Shown here piece by piece: positions 16,103-24,043 of a stretch of DNA of 53,934 nt. Origin of the DNA: Pseudomonas sp. GM74 (GTDB lineage Bacteria > Pseudomonadota > Gammaproteobacteria > Pseudomonadales > Pseudomonadaceae); the NCBI RefSeq assembly GCF_000282455.1, contig NZ_AKJG01000083.1, positions 1 to 53,934 of the forward strand, given 5' to 3'. A model generated the notes under the pieces. The model saw only the letters and a program-made list of their open reading frames with translations. It searched no databases and was not told the DNA's origin. The first letter of the stretch is position 1, and every line of letters starts with the position of its first letter. The position numbers and the translations under genes were made by a program.

Positions 16103-17383
16103 ATGAAAAAAGTAATGCTCAAAACCACCATTAGTCTCGCCGTTGCCATGGCATCCACCCAGATCTTTGCAAGTGGCTTTGCCCTCAACGAACAAAGCAT
16201 CAGCGGGATGGGGTCAGGTTTTGCCGGGCGATCTTCCTCTGCCGACGACGCATCCACCATTTTTGGCAACCCTGCCGGCATGTCGCGCATCAAGCGCGAA
16301 CAAGTCACCGGCGGTGTTGCAATGATCGACGCACACACCGACATCAGCCACGCAAGCTCCTCCCCGAACAACCATGGCAGCAATGACGGCGACATGGTTC
16401 CGTTCATCGCCGTGCCCATGGGTTACTACGTCAAGCCAATCGACGACCATTGGGCCTTCGGTATTGGCATATACGCCCCGTTCGGCCTGGTAACCGACTA
16501 CGAAAACGGCTTTGAGGGTCGTTACTTCGGCAGCAAGAGCGAAGTCAAGATCGTCACCGTGCAACCGACTGTCAGCTACGCCTTCAACGACAAGGTTTCC
16601 ATCGGTTTCGGCCCGACCATCAACCGCATCGACGGCACCCTGGAATCGAACATAACGGCCTTGCCGACCTTAACGAATTTGCCCGATGGTCAAGTCAAGA
16701 TCAAGGGTGACGACACCGCCCTGGGCTACAACATCGGCGTGCTGGTCCAAGCCACCGACAGCACCCGTGTCGGCCTGACCTACCACTCGAAAGTGAAGTA
16801 CAAGCTCGAGGGTGACACCAAGGTCAACTACAACCTGCTGAGCCTGGTCGGCCAGAACCCGAGCCAGAAATACGATGCTTCGCTGGATGTGACCACGCCT
16901 GAATCGGTGGACTTTTCGGTCACTCACCAGCTCGACGACAAGTGGACTCTTTACGCAGGCAGCACCTGGACCCGCTGGAGCCGCCTGAAAGAAATCACCG
17001 TTGAAAACAAAGGTGTTCCGGCTGTTCTGAACGGCCAGTTCGGCACCATCACCGAAGAACAGAACTGGCACGACACCTGGGCTCACGCCATCGGCGCGGC
17101 CTACCAGTTGAACAAGCAATGGGTACTGCGTACCGGCCTGTCCGTTGACCAGGCACCGACCAACAACGTCAACCGCTCGCCACGCATCCCGACTGGCGAT
17201 CGCACGATTTTCAGCGTGGGCGCCGGCTGGAGCCCGACCGACGACCTGACCATCGACCTGGCGTACTCGTACCTGCGCGAGGAATCGGTCAAGGTCAACG
17301 GCGACGACCATAACCAGAAATACAACGCCAAGTATGAAAACTACGCGAACGGTTTCGGTCTCGGCGCGACCTACCGCTTCTGA
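16103..17383 (+). CDS. FadL/TodX-family outer-membrane transporter
   Basis: A 426-residue protein with a clear signal peptide (about residues 1-24, ending QIFASG). The mature protein opens FALNEQSISGMGSGFAG and contains the family segment ASTIFGNPAGMSR. The rest alternates hydrophobic and polar residues as in a 14-strand barrel, and the chain ends in an aromatic residue (GATYRF), as outer-membrane proteins do. FadL proteins let long-chain fatty acids or other hydrophobic molecules cross the outer membrane by lateral diffusion. The ATG follows AGGAGTTCTAATA. A bidirectional terminator lies directly downstream. I recall the P. aeruginosa counterpart as PA1288, a long-chain fatty acid or oxylipin transporter. 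Confidence 0.92.
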   Translation: MKKVMLKTTISLAVAMASTQIFASGFALNEQSISGMGSGFAGRSSSADDASTIFGNPAGMSRIKREQVTGGVAMIDAHTDISHASSSPNNHGSNDGDMVPFIAVPMGYYVKPIDDHWAFGIGIYAPFGLVTDYENGFEGRYFGSKSEVKIVTVQPTVSYAFNDKVSIGFGPTINRIDGTLESNITALPTLTNLPDGQVKIKGDDTALGYNIGVLVQATDSTRVGLTYHSKVKYKLEGDTKVNYNLLSLVGQNPSQKYDASLDVTTPESVDFSVTHQLDDKWTLYAGSTWTRWSRLKEITVENKGVPAVLNGQFGTITEEQNWHDTWAHAIGAAYQLNKQWVLRTGLSVDQAPTNNVNRSPRIPTGDRTIFSVGAGWSPTDDLTIDLAYSYLREESVKVNGDDHNQKYNAKYENYANGFGLGATYRF

Positions 17384-17421
17384 TGATTCCCGGCGAGCCT
17401 GAACCGCTCGCCACCGGAATC

Positions 17422-17459
17422 AAAAAAGCCCCGCTCTCTTCACAGAGGCGGGGCTTTTT
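17422..17459. terminator. Bidirectional rho-independent terminator
   Basis: AAAAAGCCCCGC and GCGGGGCTTTTT form a 12-bp stem with A and T runs on both sides, between the convergent FadL-type gene (plus) and glutathione peroxidase gene (minus). It can serve both. Confidence 0.9.
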
Positions 17460-17471
17460 AGTGGGTGCGGA

Positions 17472-18023
17472 TCAAGGTTGTGAAGCCAGGGCTTGTTCCA
17501 CCGCTGCAATGAATTCGGGATCATCGGGCCTGGTCAGGCTGGAAAAGTTGGCGATCACCTTACCCTTGCGATCGACCACGTATTTGTAGAAATTCCATTT
17601 TGGCGCACTGCTCTGTTCGGCCAGCACCTTGAACAGATGGGTTGCGTCGGCGCCACGTACCGACTGCGGCTCGGTCATAGTGAAAGTCACGCCATAGTTG
17701 ACGTAACAAACCTTGGCGGTTTCGGCACCGTCCCTGGACTCCTGCTTGAAGTCATTGGACGGAACACCCAGCACTTCCAGCCCCTGTCCTTTGTAACGCT
17801 GATTCAGCGCCTCAAGGCTTTTGAACTGCGGGGCGAAACCGCAGAAGCTCGCCGTATTGACCACCACCAGCGGCTTACCTTCATACCGTTGGCACAGGTC
17901 GATGGATTCCTTGGCGCGCAGCTTTTGCAGTGATCCTTGCAACAGCTCCGGACACTCGGCCGCGTAGGCCAGCCCGGTAAACGTCAGCAGCCACGCGGGG
18001 ACTGCAATCGAGCGCATCAGCAT
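17472..18023 (-). CDS. Glutathione peroxidase family thiol peroxidase, secreted
   Basis: A 183-residue protein with a probable signal peptide (MLMRSIAVPAWLLTFTGLAYA), so it probably acts in the periplasm. The family active-site set is present: peroxidatic Cys61 in NTASFCGFAPQF, the segment PSNDFKQE with Gln, and KWNFYKYVVD with Trp and Asn. By family knowledge, Cys-type bacterial Gpx enzymes mostly reduce organic hydroperoxides and often use thioredoxin. AAGGAT lies about 10 nt before the ATG at 18023; the Met at 18017 is an alternative start. It is the last gene of the MarR/MFS/small-protein/Gpx group, 55 nt after the 40-aa gene. Confidence 0.9.
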   Translation of the reverse strand: MLMRSIAVPAWLLTFTGLAYAAECPELLQGSLQKLRAKESIDLCQRYEGKPLVVVNTASFCGFAPQFKSLEALNQRYKGQGLEVLGVPSNDFKQESRDGAETAKVCYVNYGVTFTMTEPQSVRGADATHLFKVLAEQSSAPKWNFYKYVVDRKGKVIANFSSLTRPDDPEFIAAVEQALASQP

Positions 18024-18078
18024 GTCGGTGCATCCTTGATAATTCGTCAAAAGCGACGTTACTCGCCCTCGCCGCTCG

Positions 18079-18201
18079 CTAGCAAGCACCCATGCCCAAC
18101 TGCATCAGCGCCAGTCCGCCCTGATGCCAGCCCCACCACGACAACGCCAGCAATAAGGCGCAGACGGCGGCAACAGCGATCCGTGGCCAAAGGTTGTTCA
18201 T
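18079..18201 (-). CDS. 40-residue membrane protein, translationally coupled to the MFS gene
   Basis: Encodes 40 residues: MNNLWPRIAVAAVCALLLAL, then a Trp-rich SWWGWHQGGLALMQLGMGAC. There is one hydrophobic segment (about residues 8-23) and a C-terminal cysteine. Its ATG overlaps the MFS stop codon by four bases (ATGA), a classic coupling arrangement, and it ends 55 nt before the gpx start. No family recognised. The fixed overlap and sensible membrane topology argue that it is real. It could be a small partner of the transporter or a short membrane-anchored redox peptide; both are inference. Confidence 0.65.
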   Translation of the reverse strand: MNNLWPRIAVAAVCALLLALSWWGWHQGGLALMQLGMGAC

Positions 18202-19406
18202 ATCGCACTCATTTGTGATTGCAGACGCTCTACCGGCCGCTCACGCACCGGCCAGTTGAGGGCAGCGGCCAACAGGCTCAAGAGAATTGCCACTTGCCAG
18301 ATCAAGTCATAACTCCCGGTTCGGTCATACACCACCCCGCCCAACCAGCCGCCCAGAAACGAGCCGAGTTGATGAAACAGGAAAACAATCCCGCCGAGCA
18401 TGGACAGGTTTCGTACACCAAACAAGGTCGCCACCGTGCCGTTGGTCAATGGCACCGTCGACAGCCACAAAAAGCCCATGGCCATGCCGAACAAGTAGGC
18501 CGTGGTAGTCGTCACCGGCGCCCACAGGAACAATGCAATGACCACCGCCCGCAGCAAATACAGACCGGTGAGCAAACGCGGCTTGGACATGCGCCCGCCG
18601 AGCCATCCGGCGGTATAGGTGCCGAAGATGTTGAACAGGCCGATCAGCGCCAGCACCGTGGTGCCGACCGTCGCCGGAAGGTGTTGATCCACCAGATAGG
18701 CCGGCAAGTGCACACCGATGAACACCACCTGGAACCCGCACACGAAAAAACCGAACGCCAGCAGCCAGAATCCGGAATGGGAGCAGGCCTCACGCAGCGC
18801 TTCCCCAAGGGTCTGTTCGTGGCCCAGGACAGGCAACGGCTTGTCCTTGAGCATGCCCACCAGCGGCACGATCAACGCCACCAGCAAGCCCAGCGCCAGC
18901 AGCGCCGCGGACCAGCCAAGCCAGCCGATCAAACCGAGTGTGCCGGGCAGCATTGCGAATTGGCCGAACGAACCGGCCGCGCTGGCAATCCCCATGCCCA
19001 TGCTGCGTTTTTCCGGCGGCACTGCGCGCCCGACTACCCCCAGGATCACCGAGAACGACGTACCGGACAGTCCGATGCCGATCAGCAGGCCGGCACTCAG
19101 GGACAGGGTCAGCGCCGAGTCGGAGAGCCCCATGCAAATCAGCCCGGCCGCGTACAGGACACCACCGATCAGCACCACTTTCGCCGCGCCGAAGCGGTCG
19201 GCCAGGGCACCGGTGAACGGCTGAGCCAGGCCCCAGATCAGGTTCTGCAAGGCGATGGCGAAGGCAAAGACTTCACGCCCCCAGCCGAACTCGGCGCTCA
19301 TCGGCGCCAGAAACAGCCCGAAGCCATGGCGAACGCCCAGCGACAACGCAAGGATCAGCGCACTCCCCAACAGAACCCAACCGCATGTACGCCACATCGA
19401 TGTCAT
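18198..19406 (-). CDS. MFS transporter (OFA/monocarboxylate-like), MarR-controlled
   Basis: A 402-residue protein with 12 predicted helices. The opening GVRHGFGLFLAPMSAEFGWGREVFAFA with the loop GALADRFGAAKV is typical of the oxalate/formate- and monocarboxylate-type MFS branch. GGAG lies 7 nt before the ATG. An 18-bp perfect palindrome (19421-19438) sits 14 nt upstream of the start codon. A nearly identical copy overlaps the promoter of the upstream marR gene, so the MarR protein probably controls both. Order on the minus strand is marR, MFS, 40-aa protein, gpx. I recall a similar arrangement at PA1285-PA1287. The substrate is unknown; peroxidase linkage hints at an organic or oxidised compound. 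Confidence 0.87.
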   Translation of the reverse strand: MTSMWRTCGWVLLGSALILALSLGVRHGFGLFLAPMSAEFGWGREVFAFAIALQNLIWGLAQPFTGALADRFGAAKVVLIGGVLYAAGLICMGLSDSALTLSLSAGLLIGIGLSGTSFSVILGVVGRAVPPEKRSMGMGIASAAGSFGQFAMLPGTLGLIGWLGWSAALLALGLLVALIVPLVGMLKDKPLPVLGHEQTLGEALREACSHSGFWLLAFGFFVCGFQVVFIGVHLPAYLVDQHLPATVGTTVLALIGLFNIFGTYTAGWLGGRMSKPRLLTGLYLLRAVVIALFLWAPVTTTTAYLFGMAMGFLWLSTVPLTNGTVATLFGVRNLSMLGGIVFLFHQLGSFLGGWLGGVVYDRTGSYDLIWQVAILLSLLAAALNWPVRERPVERLQSQMSAI

Positions 19407-19420
19407 TGTTGTTCTCCGGT

Positions 19421-19438
19421 AGCGGGTATATACCCGCT
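19421..19438. promoter_or_regulatory. Palindromic operator (MarR site) before the MFS gene
   Basis: AGCGGGTATATACCCGCT is a perfect 18-bp palindrome lying between the marR stop and the MFS start. The core GCGGGTATATACCCGC recurs with one change in front of marR (19867-19882). The repetition at both genes identifies it as the likely MarR operator. Confidence 0.8.
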
Positions 19439-19458
19439 TATGTTCGGAAAAACCGGCT

Positions 19459-19863
19459 TCACGCCAGTTCGTCCAGCAGCTTCATTAAGGTTTCGCGCTT
19501 CTCGGCACCCAGGCGATCGATCAAGCGTTGCTGCGCGGCTTCCCAGGCCGGCAACGCAGCCTTCAGACGCTCCGCCCCGGCCTCGGTCAGCAGGACGATG
19601 CGGTTGCGCATGTCCTCGCCCTCGACCAGCGTCACCAGGCCATCACCCTCCAGCACCCGCAAATTGCGCCCCAGGGTGCTGCGATCCAGGCCCATGGCCT
19701 CGGCCAGGGTCGAGATGCTCGGCTGATCCAGGCGCTGCAGATTGCACAGCAAAGAATACTGCGCAACGTTGATCCCGAAGCCGTCGAGAGCGCCGTCGTA
19801 GTGCCTGCTGACGCCACGGGCGGCGCGACGCAGGTTGATGCATAAACATTGGGAATCGAGCAT
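19459..19863 (-). CDS. MarR family transcriptional regulator
   Basis: A 134-residue winged-helix protein. The recognition helix is in ISTLAEAMGLDRSTLGRNLRVLE and the wing in LVTLVEGEDMRNRIVLLTEAG. Two cysteines near the N-terminus (MLDSQCLCINLRRAARG, Cys6 and Cys8) could be redox-sensing as in OhrR-type members; that is an inference, supported by the peroxidase in the same group. The start at 19863 is preferred over 19905: the operator and a good promoter (-35 TTGATT, 17-nt spacer, -10 TATACA) lie in the extra stretch, and the predicted RNA start falls on the A of this ATG. No ribosome-binding site is present, so the mRNA may be leaderless. Confidence 0.88.
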   Translation of the reverse strand: MLDSQCLCINLRRAARGVSRHYDGALDGFGINVAQYSLLCNLQRLDQPSISTLAEAMGLDRSTLGRNLRVLEGDGLVTLVEGEDMRNRIVLLTEAGAERLKAALPAWEAAQQRLIDRLGAEKRETLMKLLDELA

Positions 19864-19866
19864 GGT

Positions 19867-19898
19867 GCGTGTATATACCCGCGAGTCGGTAAAATCAA
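19867..19898 (-). promoter_or_regulatory. marR promoter overlapped by its operator
   Basis: On the minus strand, -35 TTGATT (19893-19898) and -10 TATACA (19870-19875) are spaced by 17 nt. The operator copy GCGTGTATATACCCGC (19867-19882) covers the -10. Binding would block RNA polymerase, so autorepression is expected. The predicted start of transcription coincides with the ATG at 19863. Confidence 0.65.
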
Positions 19899-19927
19899 GT
19901 TGCATGGAAGTGGCAACAGATAGATTG

Positions 19928-19955
19928 CCATCGCGAGCAAGCTCGCTCCCACAGA
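19928..19955. repeat. Single REP element
   Basis: CATCGCGAGCAAGCTCGCTCCCAC matches the short REP type with two changes; no partner lies nearby. It is located between the marR promoter and the end of the deacetylase gene. Confidence 0.75.
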
Positions 19956-20032
19956 GATTTTCGGTGTGCCCACTTTCCTGTCAACAAAAACGAATCCCTA
20001 ATGAAATAGCTACCCCCTCACACCCTGAAGTC

Positions 20033-21058
20033 TCAGAGGTGCCACACCCCAGGGCTCACAAAAAATGCCCTGGCGTTATCCTCCAGACTCTCCAGATGAT
20101 ACCCGCCCTCCTGCACAATCAGGCATGGCAACCCCAGGCTGCGAATCCGCTCACCGAGCACGCCGAACCCTTCGCGGGTCACCGCCACCTTGCTTTGCGG
20201 GTCCAGCTCGAAAATATCGAAGCCCAGGGACAGCACCAGCACCTCGGCGCCAAAGTCCGTCACCGCCTTCAGCGCTACCTCCAATTGCTCAAGGAAGTCC
20301 GCCTCGCTGGCGCCATGGGCCATCGGCAGGTTGAGGTTGAAACCCTCGCCCGCCCCGACACCGCGCTCATCGGAAAAACCTGCGACGCCCGGATAGAAGT
20401 TGGTCGGATCGCCGTGCACCGAGACGTAGAGCACGTCATCGCGGTCGTAGAAGATCTCCTGGATCCCTTGCCCGTGATGCATGTCGGTATCCAGCACCGC
20501 TACCCGAGAAAAACCGCCGCGTAATACCTGCGCCGCCACCGCCGCATTGTTCACATAGCAGAAACCACCCGCCGCTTCGGCCCGGGCGTGGTGACCCGGC
20601 GGACGACACAGGGCATAGGCTGCCGGCTCGCCATCGAGCAACGCCCGGGCACCGGCGATGGCGCTTTGCGCCGACCAGTAGGCCGAACGCCAGGTCCGCT
20701 CGCCCACCGGGCAGCTGCCATCGGCCAGATAGCGCGCCGCTTGCGCGAGAATCCCGCGCAGGGCATTGGGTTCGCGGACAAAGATGTTCGACATCACCTC
20801 GTCGCCCCAGTCCTCGGGAATCTCTTTCCAGTGCTGGTGGGCCTCCTGCAAAAACGTGAGGTACGGCGCACCGTGCACCGCCAACAGTGGATCAAGCCCG
20901 GCATCGGCCGGTTGCTCGACCTTGAAACCCAATGCGTGAGACGCCTGCACCAGACGCTGCGCGCGCTCCGGCACTTCCTGCGGCGTGCGCATCTGACCAC
21001 GGGAGTAGTAACTGCGTGGATGGTGGAGCAATTGTTCGGGGTGGAAAAAACTGCGCAT
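20033..21058 (-). CDS. HDAC-like acetylpolyamine amidohydrolase / deacetylase
   Basis: A 341-residue zinc hydrolase of the histone-deacetylase superfamily. Family motifs are visible: RPPGHHA (the His-His pair of the charge relay), VLDTDMHHGQG (zinc Asp and His), and VLSLGFDIFELDP with the second zinc Asp. The opening MRSFFHPEQLLHHP and the PE(R)AQRL segment match bacterial acetylpolyamine amidohydrolases. By family knowledge these remove acetyl groups from acetylputrescine, acetylcadaverine or other acetylamines. It is the third gene of an operon after an MHS transporter and an M20 hydrolase, with a gap of 64 nt, so the natural substrate here may be an imported N-acyl compound rather than a polyamine. 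Confidence 0.88.
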   Translation of the reverse strand: MRSFFHPEQLLHHPRSYYSRGQMRTPQEVPERAQRLVQASHALGFKVEQPADAGLDPLLAVHGAPYLTFLQEAHQHWKEIPEDWGDEVMSNIFVREPNALRGILAQAARYLADGSCPVGERTWRSAYWSAQSAIAGARALLDGEPAAYALCRPPGHHARAEAAGGFCYVNNAAVAAQVLRGGFSRVAVLDTDMHHGQGIQEIFYDRDDVLYVSVHGDPTNFYPGVAGFSDERGVGAGEGFNLNLPMAHGASEADFLEQLEVALKAVTDFGAEVLVLSLGFDIFELDPQSKVAVTREGFGVLGERIRSLGLPCLIVQEGGYHLESLEDNARAFFVSPGVWHL

Positions 21059-21122
21059 GGGGTTATTTCCTGTCAGTTAACGTAAATCTTGAAGGCGGAC
21101 GCATTCTCACAGTGTCCTGCGT

Positions 21123-22352
21123 TCAGTCGATTTTTTCGGCGCGGGCCAACACCGCGTTGAGCAGCACATCCGTGCCCTGGCGCACGTCTTCAGGCAGCAC
21201 GTCTTCGGCTTCGTTGTGGCTCAGGCCGCCCACGCACGGGATGAACACCATGGCCGTCGGGCAGTACCGCGCCAGGTGGATCGCGTCATGCCCGGCGCCG
21301 CTGACAATCGATTGCTGAGCGTAGCCCAAGGCGTCTACGGCCTGTTGCACCGCCGCCACGCAGTCGGCGTCGAACGGCGTCGCCGGGCTGATCCAGTGCG
21401 GGGTGATCGCCAGTTTCAAACCGCGAGCGTCGGCTATCACCTGAAGTCGTGCACGGACCTGTTGCTCCATCGCCTCGATGGTTTCATCCCGGTGATGACG
21501 CAGGTCGACGGTGAAGTTCACCAGCCCCGCAATGGTGTTGCGTGACGACTTGTTGATGCTCAACTCGCCGACCGTGGTCAGACCTTCGGGGGCAAAGTCC
21601 GTCGCCAGGCCTTCGATGGCCTGGATCATCTGCGCCACGCCGTACAAGGCATCCTTGCGCAGCGGCATAGGCGTGGTGCCGGCGTGGGCCGCCATGCCTT
21701 CGACCCGTACGTCAAGCCAGCGAATCGCCTGGCCGCCGCTAACCACGCCGATGCTCTTGGCGTTGTCTTCGAGGATCGGCCCTTGCTCGATGTGGGCTTC
21801 AAAGTACGCATCCACCGCGCCGCCCAGCGGACGCTCGCCGGCATAACCGGTACGTTGCAGCGCCTCGGCGACGCTGATGCCATCGATGTCACGCATCGCC
21901 AGCGCGGCGTCCAGCGCCATGATGCCGGTGAACACCGCCGAGCCGAACATCGCCGGGGTGAAGCGTGCGCCTTCTTCGTTGGTCCACACCGCCACTTCCA
22001 GCGGCTTGCGGGTCTGGATGCCCAGATCGTTCAGGCAACGCACCACCTCCAGGCCGGCGAGCACGCCATACACACCATCAAACCGTCCGCCTTCGGGCTG
22101 GGTGTCGAGGTGGCTGCCCATCATCACCGGGGCAGCGTCAGGATCGGTGCCGGCGCGACGGGCGAACAGGTTGCCGATGGCATCCACGCTCAGGGTCATG
22201 CCGGCTTCGCGGCACCAGTGGGCAAACAGTTCGCGACCGGCCTTGTCCTCGTCGCTCAGGGCCAGGCGGCAGCTGCCACCACGGGCGGTAGCGCCGATTT
22301 CGGCCATCGCCATCAGACTCGCCCAGAGGCGTTCGCCATTGATCTTCAACAT
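21123..22352 (-). CDS. M20 family Zn-dependent hydrolase (allantoate amidohydrolase / N-carbamoyl-L-amino acid hydrolase type)
   Basis: A 409-residue enzyme. The binuclear metal motifs of the family are present: GSHLDTQPEGGRFDG, TNEEGARF, AHIEQGP and GAGHDA near the C-terminus. The dimerisation-lid motif AHAGTTPMPLRKDA is also clear. Members hydrolyse ureido or amide bonds in allantoate, ureidoglycine, N-carbamoyl-amino acids or beta-ureidopropionate. Motifs alone do not select among these. It lies 25 nt downstream of the MHS transporter gene and 64 nt upstream of the deacetylase, all on the minus strand, so uptake followed by stepwise hydrolysis of one nitrogen compound is plausible. Confidence 0.9.
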   Translation of the reverse strand: MLKINGERLWASLMAMAEIGATARGGSCRLALSDEDKAGRELFAHWCREAGMTLSVDAIGNLFARRAGTDPDAAPVMMGSHLDTQPEGGRFDGVYGVLAGLEVVRCLNDLGIQTRKPLEVAVWTNEEGARFTPAMFGSAVFTGIMALDAALAMRDIDGISVAEALQRTGYAGERPLGGAVDAYFEAHIEQGPILEDNAKSIGVVSGGQAIRWLDVRVEGMAAHAGTTPMPLRKDALYGVAQMIQAIEGLATDFAPEGLTTVGELSINKSSRNTIAGLVNFTVDLRHHRDETIEAMEQQVRARLQVIADARGLKLAITPHWISPATPFDADCVAAVQQAVDALGYAQQSIVSGAGHDAIHLARYCPTAMVFIPCVGGLSHNEAEDVLPEDVRQGTDVLLNAVLARAEKID

Positions 22353-22377
22353 GTGTTTCTCCAGGAAAACTCAGGGG

Positions 22378-23688
22378 TCAGGCCTTGGCCAGTTCGATGC
22401 GTTCGGCGCTGGCATGGCGACGGGCAAGGGCCAGCACACACAGCAGCGAAGTCGCGGCGATCAGGCTGTAGAACACCGCCATCGGCCACCACTGGCCGGC
22501 GAACCTGTGCGCCAGCAGCGTGCCGATCAACGGCGTCAGTCCACCGGCCAGCGCACCGCAAATCTGGTACGCCAGGGAAATAGCCGTGTAGCGCACGCGG
22601 GTCTCGAACATGCCGCTGACATAACCGGCGATCACCGCATAGAACGACGCCATGCACACCACCGCCAAGGCAATGCCGAGGATGATCAGCGGCGCCTGGG
22701 CCGAACTGACCAGCACGAACATCGGGTACGGCGAAGCCATGGCCAGCAGCGACACCAGGCACAGGAAGCGGGTCGCGCCTAACTTCTCGGCGACCCAGGC
22801 CGCCAGCGGTTGAATGCAGAACTGGATGATCGCGACGACGAACAGGCACTCAAGGATCAACGAGCGTGGAAGTTCGAGTTGCTGGGTGGTGTAGGCGATC
22901 ATGAAGGTGTTGGTGAAATACACCCCGGCAATCCCCAGGGTATTGGCGCCGATGCACAACAGCAGAGGACGCCACGCAGTGCGCAGCACCTCCATGACCG
23001 GCGCCTGCTCCTTGCGCTGGCTTTTGCTGGCCTGCTCGCGGCTGGCAAGAAACTCCGGCGACTCATTGACCCCCAGACGAATCGCCAGGCCCACCAGCAG
23101 CAACAGCGAACTGGCCAGGAACGGCAAGCGCCAGCCCCAGCTCATCAGGTCTTCTTCCGGTAAACGGGTGACAGCGCTGAAGGCCAGCAGTGACAGGATC
23201 AAACCCGCCGGGCTACCCAGTTGCGCAAACGAGGCGAAGAAATTGCGCCGGCCTTTCGGCGCATGCTCGCCGGCCATCAACACCGCCCCGCCCCACTCGC
23301 CACCCACGGCGATACCCTGGACGATGCGCAGCAGAATCAGCAGCACCGGCGCAGCGGCGCCGATTTGCGCGTAGGTCGGCAGCAGGCCGATGCACACCGT
23401 GACCACGCCCATCATCAACAAGGTGATGATCAGCGACTTCTTGCGACCGATGCGGTCACCGATATGACCGAAGACAATCCCACCCAACGGCCGTGCAAAA
23501 AAGCCCACGGCGAAGGTGCCGAAAGCGGCCATGGTGCTGAACAGCTTGTCGTCGGAGGGGAAGAACAGCGCGCCGAACACCAGCGCGGCGGCGGTGGCAT
23601 AGATGTAAAAGTCGTACCACTCGATCATGGTGCCAATGAAGGCAGCGGCTGCCGCACGGCGTGGCTGGGACGAAGCGGGAGGCTTCAT
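22378..23688 (-). CDS. MFS transporter, metabolite:H+ symporter (MHS) family
   Basis: A 436-residue protein with 12 predicted helices. MHS hallmarks are present: RRAAAAAFIGTMIEWYDFYIYATAAALVFG at the N-terminus, GHIGDRIGRKKSL between helices 2 and 3, and GGEWGGAVLMAGEHAP. Family members import organic acids, betaines or shikimate with protons. AGGAG lies about 8 nt upstream of the ATG at 23688. It heads the operon with the M20 hydrolase and the deacetylase. It is a clear paralogue of the MHS transporter at 49441-50742, and the two genes share an identical 15-bp block about 100 nt upstream. Confidence 0.92.
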   Translation of the reverse strand: MKPPASSQPRRAAAAAFIGTMIEWYDFYIYATAAALVFGALFFPSDDKLFSTMAAFGTFAVGFFARPLGGIVFGHIGDRIGRKKSLIITLLMMGVVTVCIGLLPTYAQIGAAAPVLLILLRIVQGIAVGGEWGGAVLMAGEHAPKGRRNFFASFAQLGSPAGLILSLLAFSAVTRLPEEDLMSWGWRLPFLASSLLLLVGLAIRLGVNESPEFLASREQASKSQRKEQAPVMEVLRTAWRPLLLCIGANTLGIAGVYFTNTFMIAYTTQQLELPRSLILECLFVVAIIQFCIQPLAAWVAEKLGATRFLCLVSLLAMASPYPMFVLVSSAQAPLIILGIALAVVCMASFYAVIAGYVSGMFETRVRYTAISLAYQICGALAGGLTPLIGTLLAHRFAGQWWPMAVFYSLIAATSLLCVLALARRHASAERIELAKA

Positions 23689-23789
23689 GGGGGGACTCCT
23701 TTGGTTATTTTTCTGGGCAGGAGAGAAACGGCAAATCCGCGGCGCTCTGGCGGCGCCGGTCTGGGGATGATTTTTCGTTTCAGGACCAT

Positions 23790-23804
23790 GATTAGTCAAT
23801 TTTC
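23790..23804. promoter_or_regulatory. 15-bp block shared with the second MHS transporter gene
   Basis: GATTAGTCAATTTTC lies 102 nt upstream of the MHS start at 23688 and is identical to 50839-50853, which is 97 nt upstream of the other MHS gene. It contains the interrupted dyad ATT-AGTC-AAT. A looser match of the leaders also continues near GGGCAGG. A common regulator, such as one of the LysR proteins in the window, could bind here. Confidence 0.55.
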
Positions 23805-23922
23805 TATTTATTATTCGAAGTATTACTAGAACTTATAATAGAGAGCGGCATCCATCTGTGAACTTCGACAAGCTGGGGACGAAATGCAAAGACTGAAAAT
23901 GCGGCGTCCAAAAAACGCTGGC

Positions 23923-23949
23923 AAAAAAAAGGCCGCCCCAAAGGCGGCC
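23923..23949 (-). terminator. Rho-independent terminator of the parA gene
   Basis: GGCCGCC (23931-23937) and GGCGGCC (23943-23949) form a 7-bp GC stem with an A8 run at 23923-23930, read on the minus strand as a U tract. It is 95 nt past the parA stop codon. Confidence 0.88.
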
Positions 23950-24043
23950 AGGAAAACAGGTGTTTATTCAAAGCAGGAGCTGGCGATTGCGCGCGAGTTA
24001 TCGTACTGGCCTTTCGATTTCAATTTTATGTTCAGCGCACGGA

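Noticed and set aside
18219..19772. 517-codon open frame opposite the MFS and marR genes
   Set aside because: Gln/Arg/His-rich composition typical of the antisense of a hydrophobic membrane protein gene; the minus-strand genes have clear families and ribosome-binding sites.
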